This document shows positions 59,446-64,000 of a DNA stretch of 64,000 nucleotides, piece after piece. Every line of letters starts with the position of its first letter. Position 1 is the first letter of the stretch. The DNA is from Betaproteobacteria bacterium RIFCSPLOWO2_02_FULL_63_19 (GTDB lineage: Bacteria > Pseudomonadota > Gammaproteobacteria > Burkholderiales > SG8-39). The notes beneath the pieces are model-generated. The model did not search any database. It was not told where the DNA came from and saw only the letters and a list, made by a program, of their open reading frames with translations. The translations under genes were made by a program, and so were the position numbers. The stretch covers positions 16,741 through 80,740 of the forward strand of contig MEQX01000069.1 of NCBI GenBank assembly GCA_001770415.1, written 5' to 3'.

Positions 59446-60705
59446 CTATTCGGACCCCTCGGCCATGCCGACCCGGATCGCGGCGCCACGCATCCACAGC
59501 CAGAACAGAAGGCCGAGCGCCCCACCACCCAGCAACGACGGCACCAAGCCGAACACCTCACCCAAATGGCCGACGATAAAGGCGCCGAGTGCCGGCAGTG
59601 CCCGGATGGAGATGCCGTAGAGGCTCATGACCCGGGCGCGCATCCGATCGTCCACGGTATTCTGGATCAAGATTTGATTGCTGATGAGTACCACCGACGA
59701 GGTAAATCCATAGACGAAGAGGCAGGCAACCCCGAGCGCCAGGCTGCTGGAATACAAGAACGCGATGAGTACAACCGCCGTCGCCGCGAAATTGAGCAGC
59801 ATGATCTGCGTGATGCCTCTGGTGGCGCCGCGCCAGGTGAGCCAGAGCGAGGCAAAAACGGCCCCCAATCCCGCAGCCGGCAGCAGCCAGCCAAGTGGCT
59901 CCGGTCCGGATTTAAGGACGCTGCCAACGAATGCCGGCATGATTTCCACGACCGGACGGAGAAAAATCGCCAGCGCAACCGCGACCACCAGCAACATGCG
60001 AATGGTCAAGCTTGACCATGCGTAGCGAACCCCGGCGGCCAAATCATCGATAACACCGGGCGTCGCAAGCGTGCGGGTTTTGCTTTCATCGATGCGGATA
60101 AGCATCAAGGCGAGAAGCAAGGCATAGTAACTTACCGCTTTGAAGGCGAATGCCGCGGCAACCCCGAACCAGACCAGAATGATGCCGGCCAGTGCCGGAC
60201 CGGCAAACCGTGCCGCCTGGGAAATCGAGGACTGGAATGCGATGGCGCCGGACAAGTCGCGGCGTGGCACCAGCCTGGGCATGATCGCGAAATGGGCCGG
60301 GAAAGCGACTCCGTTGCAGGCGCCGAGAAGGATGACGAAGCCGAGCAAGATCTCGATGGTCATCCATTCACCGAAGGTCACCACGGTCATCGCCGAAACC
60401 GTGATGGACGCCAACAGTTGAGCCCAAAACAGCGCGCGTTGCGCGCTGGTCCGGTCGATGATGACCCCGGCAAACGGGCTGACGACGACATTGGGAATGG
60501 TTTCGGCCAACACCATTGTGCCGACCCAGGCGGTGGAGTGGGTCATTTCCCAGGTCATCCAGCCAAGCGCAACGACGAACGCGAAGGTGCCAGTGAGCGC
60601 GAAACCCAGTCCGCTGCAGTAGAGAACGAGGTTCCGCGAGCGCAGGGCCTGGCCGATGCCGCCCAGGGCGCCTAAAGATTTTCCAGTGCCGCGGCCGTCC
60701 GACAC
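59446..60705 (-). CDS. MFS transporter (MFS_3 / EntS-like)
   Basis: ALRSRNLVLYCSGLGFALTGTFAFVVALGWMTWEMTHSTAWVGTMVLAETIPNVVVSPFAGVIIDRTSAQRAL; 12 TM. Confidence 0.9.
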   Translation of the reverse strand: MSDGRGTGKSLGALGGIGQALRSRNLVLYCSGLGFALTGTFAFVVALGWMTWEMTHSTAWVGTMVLAETIPNVVVSPFAGVIIDRTSAQRALFWAQLLASITVSAMTVVTFGEWMTIEILLGFVILLGACNGVAFPAHFAIMPRLVPRRDLSGAIAFQSSISQAARFAGPALAGIILVWFGVAAAFAFKAVSYYALLLALMLIRIDESKTRTLATPGVIDDLAAGVRYAWSSLTIRMLLVVAVALAIFLRPVVEIMPAFVGSVLKSGPEPLGWLLPAAGLGAVFASLWLTWRGATRGITQIMLLNFAATAVVLIAFLYSSSLALGVACLFVYGFTSSVVLISNQILIQNTVDDRMRARVMSLYGISIRALPALGAFIVGHLGEVFGLVPSLLGGGALGLLFWLWMRGAAIRVGMAEGSE

Positions 60706-61049
60706 GGTGGCGCTGTGCTCCGATATCCGGTTCCCCGCCGCGTATCACCCGCCGCCGGCATCAGCAATGCTTTCCGCTGCGCGACAAGGCTCAGCCAGCA
60801 GCTGACCGACACCGTGCAGCGGGATACAAGCGGGCCGCAATTTCAAGACTACGCGGGCAGATTGCGGAGATCAAAATGTGGGCCGAGGTAAACTGATCCC
60901 ATGAAAGCACCGGATCCTATCAAAAAACCAAGTCGATATCGGGTGCGCTTCCGGAACGGTTCCGCCGCGCCGCGTAAGCGGGAGGGGCAGTTTCCGGAGA
61001 GTCGGTGAGTAGCGGGTGTCGTCGGCCGCTGAGGCAATACCGCCGGAAT

Positions 61050-61295
61050 CTATTTCCCCAACTCCTTAGCGATATACACGCGAAACGGGCACCTGCATAA
61101 GTGCTCGATGCCACTGCTAAAGCCGAATCCGCATTCCTGATATCCCTGTTCGTCCAAGCAGATCAGGTTGTGTTCCATGCCAATGTCGCGCGCTTCGCAT
61201 GCGTTTCGAAATCCGTCCCTTATACAGGCGAAGTCCATTGCGCACGACGTCGTGCACATCAGGTGGCTAATTTGGTGCTCGTGTTGTGCATTCAT
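61050..61295 (-). CDS. Small Cys-rich protein (8 Cys in 81 aa)
   Basis: MNAQHEHQISHLMCTTSCAMDFACIRDGFRNACEARDIGMEHNLICLDEQGYQECGFGFSSGIEHLCRCPF; no strong RBS. Confidence 0.5.
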   Translation of the reverse strand: MNAQHEHQISHLMCTTSCAMDFACIRDGFRNACEARDIGMEHNLICLDEQGYQECGFGFSSGIEHLCRCPFRVYIAKELGK

Positions 61296-61910
61296 GGACG
61301 CTTGTTGTCCGGTTCGCCGAAAAAGAGAAGATCCTTGCCTCGCGGTGGTCTGCCAAGATTTGTCAGTAAGCAACCATATTACTTCAGGCGCTGGTGACCG
61401 CGCACTCAGTGCCAGCCGGGGATCATACTCATTTTTGTGCTCACTGTAACGCTACCTCTTCCATGCCTGGCTAAAGTAGAGAGGTTCGGGGTCGCTTCCT
61501 GGACGGTTTCGCCGGGCCGCGGAAGAGACCGCGGCCATTCTCTGTATATTCAGTGAGTCGTCGCCGCACCTGGCGGCTGTTGGCCAGGGGGCTTCACCCG
61601 AGGCCGGCAGTAACCGTGCAGTCTTGGACGTCCTTGATGAACGCCAGCCGAACAGCGCCGCGTTACGCCTCTGCGGCAGCGGAACCCATGTTTCTGGCTT
61701 TCGCGATGAACCAAAGGTGTGGAGTCTGGTCTAGTGCTGAATTGGGTCTGTTAAATGTCCTGGGCCGGCGCTGGCCCCGGTTGATTCGCCGAGGGAACGG
61801 GCCTTGGTCACGAACGTGTCGGCACTATTCCTTATTTTCTGACTCGCTGCTTGTTCGATGTCGGTATTGCGGTCTCGTGTCTTGGAAATTGTTGCCTCGG
61901 GAGCATTCAT

Positions 61911-62744
61911 ATGCAACCGCCCATCCGCTCGATCGTGCATCCCACGGATTTCTCCGAAGCCAGCATCGACGCCTTCGCCCATGCGCTGAAGATCGCACTA
62001 CTGGTCAGGGGAAGGCTCGATATCGTGCATGTGACTGCAGGTCACGACCACGGCGGCGACGCCATGCCGCCCCGGATGCGTCACGCTTTGTCGTTGTGGG
62101 GATTGGCGAAGGAAACGGAATCGCCCGCATCGGTCGGGGAGCGTCTCAACATCAAAGTGACCAAGGTCGAATTGCTGCCACAAAGCCCGAAATTGGGCAT
62201 CCTCGGCTATCTCCACCGAAACCCGAGCGATCTTCTTGTCGTGGCCACGCACGGACGCGAAGGCTTCATGCGTTGGCTGCGCGGGTCAGTCGCCGAATCC
62301 GTCGCGCTGCGTTCCGGCATGCTGACGCTCTTTCTGCCGCCGGATGCGCGGAACTTCGTCAACGAAGCGACCGGCGAGGTTCATCTGAAGCGCGTACTGG
62401 TGCCTATCGATCACGAGCCTGCGCCCGGCGCGGTGCTCGGCACGATAATGGGCTTCATCGCTCTGTTCGAAAAGCGCGGAGTGGAATTGCGTTCGATACA
62501 TGTCGGTACGAAACCGCCAAGCCTGCCCAAGGACGTAAGACTCGACGGCATGACCAAGATCGAATTGCGCAAGGGTCATCCAGTGGACGCGATCAGGACC
62601 GAAGCCGTGGACTGGAATGCCGATCTGATCGTAATGCCCACGGCCGGGCATCGTGGTCTCCTGGATGCGCTCGGGGGCAGCACCAGCGAGCGCGTTTTGC
62701 GTCACGCGCCGTGTCCGGTGCTGACCGTTCCGGTACCCGCGTAG
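61911..62744 (+). CDS. Universal stress protein family (tandem UspA)
   Basis: IRSIVHPTDFSEASIDAFAHALKIALLVRGRLDIVHV...LLVVATHGREGFMRWLRGSVAESV; second domain DLIVMPTAGHRGLLDALGGSTSERVLRHAPCPVLTVPV. Confidence 0.9.
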   Translation: MQPPIRSIVHPTDFSEASIDAFAHALKIALLVRGRLDIVHVTAGHDHGGDAMPPRMRHALSLWGLAKETESPASVGERLNIKVTKVELLPQSPKLGILGYLHRNPSDLLVVATHGREGFMRWLRGSVAESVALRSGMLTLFLPPDARNFVNEATGEVHLKRVLVPIDHEPAPGAVLGTIMGFIALFEKRGVELRSIHVGTKPPSLPKDVRLDGMTKIELRKGHPVDAIRTEAVDWNADLIVMPTAGHRGLLDALGGSTSERVLRHAPCPVLTVPVPA

Positions 62745-62956
62745 TTCAGGTCCAAGGTAGTGCGCGCAAGGTGCGATCCGCCCGGCATCCATCCCGTTTT
62801 GGCGGCAACGCGCACGTGGTTCGTTCTGCAACAGGTTGCATCAGGCCATAAGTCACTGAACGCGGCTCGCCATTGAGGTTCCTGTCCAGCGCTGACACCG
62901 CTTGACTTGCCGATCCGGTTCGGATTACAACCTTGGGACTTTGAGGAGGACATCCC

Positions 62957-64000
62957 ATGGGAGATACGCTGCCGACCATCCGCGTGGCTGCTGTCCAGGC
63001 TGCGCCTGTCCTGTTGGATCGCGAGGCCACCACCGAGAAAGCCTGCCGGCTGATCCGCGAGGCGGGAGCGGAGGGAGCGAGGATCATCGGATTTCCGGAG
63101 GGATTCATTCCCTGTCATCCGCTCTGGTATCACTTCCATCCCGCCAGCAGCGGCCGGAGCAGGCAACTGGCCAGCCGACTGTTCCTGAATTCGGTGGAGA
63201 TCCCGAGCGCGACCACGGATCTGCTTTGCGAGGCGGCGCGGGACACCCGTGCGTACGTCGTCATGGGGCTGTGCGAACGCCTCGCCGGAACCACGGGCAC
63301 GATGTATAACAGCCAGCTGTTCATCGGCCCGGACGGCCAGATCATTGGCCGCCGGCGAAAGATCATGCCGACTCTGGGCGAGCGGATCGTGCACGCGCTC
63401 GGCTCCGGCGAAGGTCTGCGTCCGGTCGAGACCGAATTCGGGCCGCTGAGCGGTCTCATGTGCGGCGAGAACAGCAACCCGCTCGCCACATTTACGCTGA
63501 TGGCCATGGGGACCCGGATACACGTCGCGAGCTGGCCATCGCATTTCACCGAGAACGAATCGATGATCGAAACGATCCAGATGAGCACGCGCGCGCTGGC
63601 CTATCAAGGCGCGATGTTCGTGATCAACTCGGTCGGCCTCGTCAGCGACGACATGATCGACGTGCTGGCCGTGACCGACGCCGATCGGCTCTTTCTGACC
63701 CGGCGTCAGCAGGAACCGGGCGGCGCGTCGGTCATCAGCCCGCGAGGCCAGATCATCGCCGGCCCGATGCCTCCCGGCGAGGGACTGCTCTACGCCGACA
63801 TCGACCTTGCCCAGATCGTGACCCGCAAGACCGTACAGGACTTCGCCGGCCACTACAACCGGCCGGACCTTTTCAAGCTCATGCTCGATGTTCGCCAGCA
63901 AGCGCAATTCCGGCCCGCGGAGGCTTCACCGAACGAGATTGCGAACGCAGGTCCCCTCGAGTTGCAGCCGCCGGCGCCGGTGGCGAAGCGCTTGAACTCC
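62957..64000 (+). CDS. Nitrilase / carbon-nitrogen hydrolase, runs off window end
   Basis: RVAAVQAAPVLLDREATTEKACRLIREAGAEGARIIGFPEGFIP; RRKIMPTLGERIVH; GLMCGENSNPLA (catalytic Cys); open frame to the last base. Confidence 0.92.
   Translation, partial: MGDTLPTIRVAAVQAAPVLLDREATTEKACRLIREAGAEGARIIGFPEGFIPCHPLWYHFHPASSGRSRQLASRLFLNSVEIPSATTDLLCEAARDTRAYVVMGLCERLAGTTGTMYNSQLFIGPDGQIIGRRRKIMPTLGERIVHALGSGEGLRPVETEFGPLSGLMCGENSNPLATFTLMAMGTRIHVASWPSHFTENESMIETIQMSTRALAYQGAMFVINSVGLVSDDMIDVLAVTDADRLFLTRRQQEPGGASVISPRGQIIAGPMPPGEGLLYADIDLAQIVTRKTVQDFAGHYNRPDLFKLMLDVRQQAQFRPAEASPNEIANAGPLELQPPAPVAKRLNS

Noticed and set aside
60849-61020. Possible insertion-sequence end (atgtgggccgaggtaaactgatccc)
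   Set aside because: Reminiscent of IS-type terminal sequence, but no transposase, inverted repeat pair or target duplication could be shown.
1-64000. CRISPR arrays, tRNA or rRNA genes, prophage or toxin-antitoxin modules
   Set aside because: No regularly spaced repeats, no T-loop/anticodon-like structures and no typical phage or TA proteins seen by eye; a tRNAscan/CRISPR search was not possible.

Overview
A 64 kb high-GC window, probably from a proteobacterial (betaproteobacterium-like) chromosome or metagenomic contig. It holds about 45 credible protein-coding genes. I found no rRNA, tRNA or CRISPR array, and no intact transposase. The left third is mostly single metabolic and regulatory genes: RlpA-like lipoprotein, CheY-like regulator, CtaA/COX15, polyphosphate glucokinase, maleylacetate reductase, IPP isomerase, MFS transporters, an orphan CoxL-type molybdoenzyme, AOR, PilZ/YcgR, MscS, ZntB and a two-component pair. 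The middle (about 28-43 kb) has three large exported or lipoprotein genes of unknown function, a CHASE/Cache-HAMP-nucleotide cyclase locus with a frameshift, and a repeat-rich exported protein with a frameshift in a C6/G6 tract. The right third is a catabolic/transport region with two TAXI-TRAP systems, a separate biotin carrier, a divergent PycB/OadA-like carboxyltransferase, an M29/NicX-like protein, hydrolases, a 4,5-dihydroxyphthalate decarboxylase-like protein and a nitrilase that runs off the end. Most interesting items: (1) the TAXI-TRAP + BCCP + carboxyltransferase-like cluster, in which the carboxyltransferase appears to have lost most canonical metal-site residues and which has a near-perfect CRP/FNR-type palindrome upstream; (2) a chimeric ORF at 52.6-53.2 kb joining a collapsed cyclase copy to a nitrilase tail that is about 95% identical to the nitrilase at the window edge; (3) a small membrane protein with mirror-symmetric C-x6-C-x3-C-x12-C-x3-C-x6-C spacing; (4) a probable AUC start codon on polyphosphate glucokinase. 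All calls were made by eye from the translations; no database search was run.
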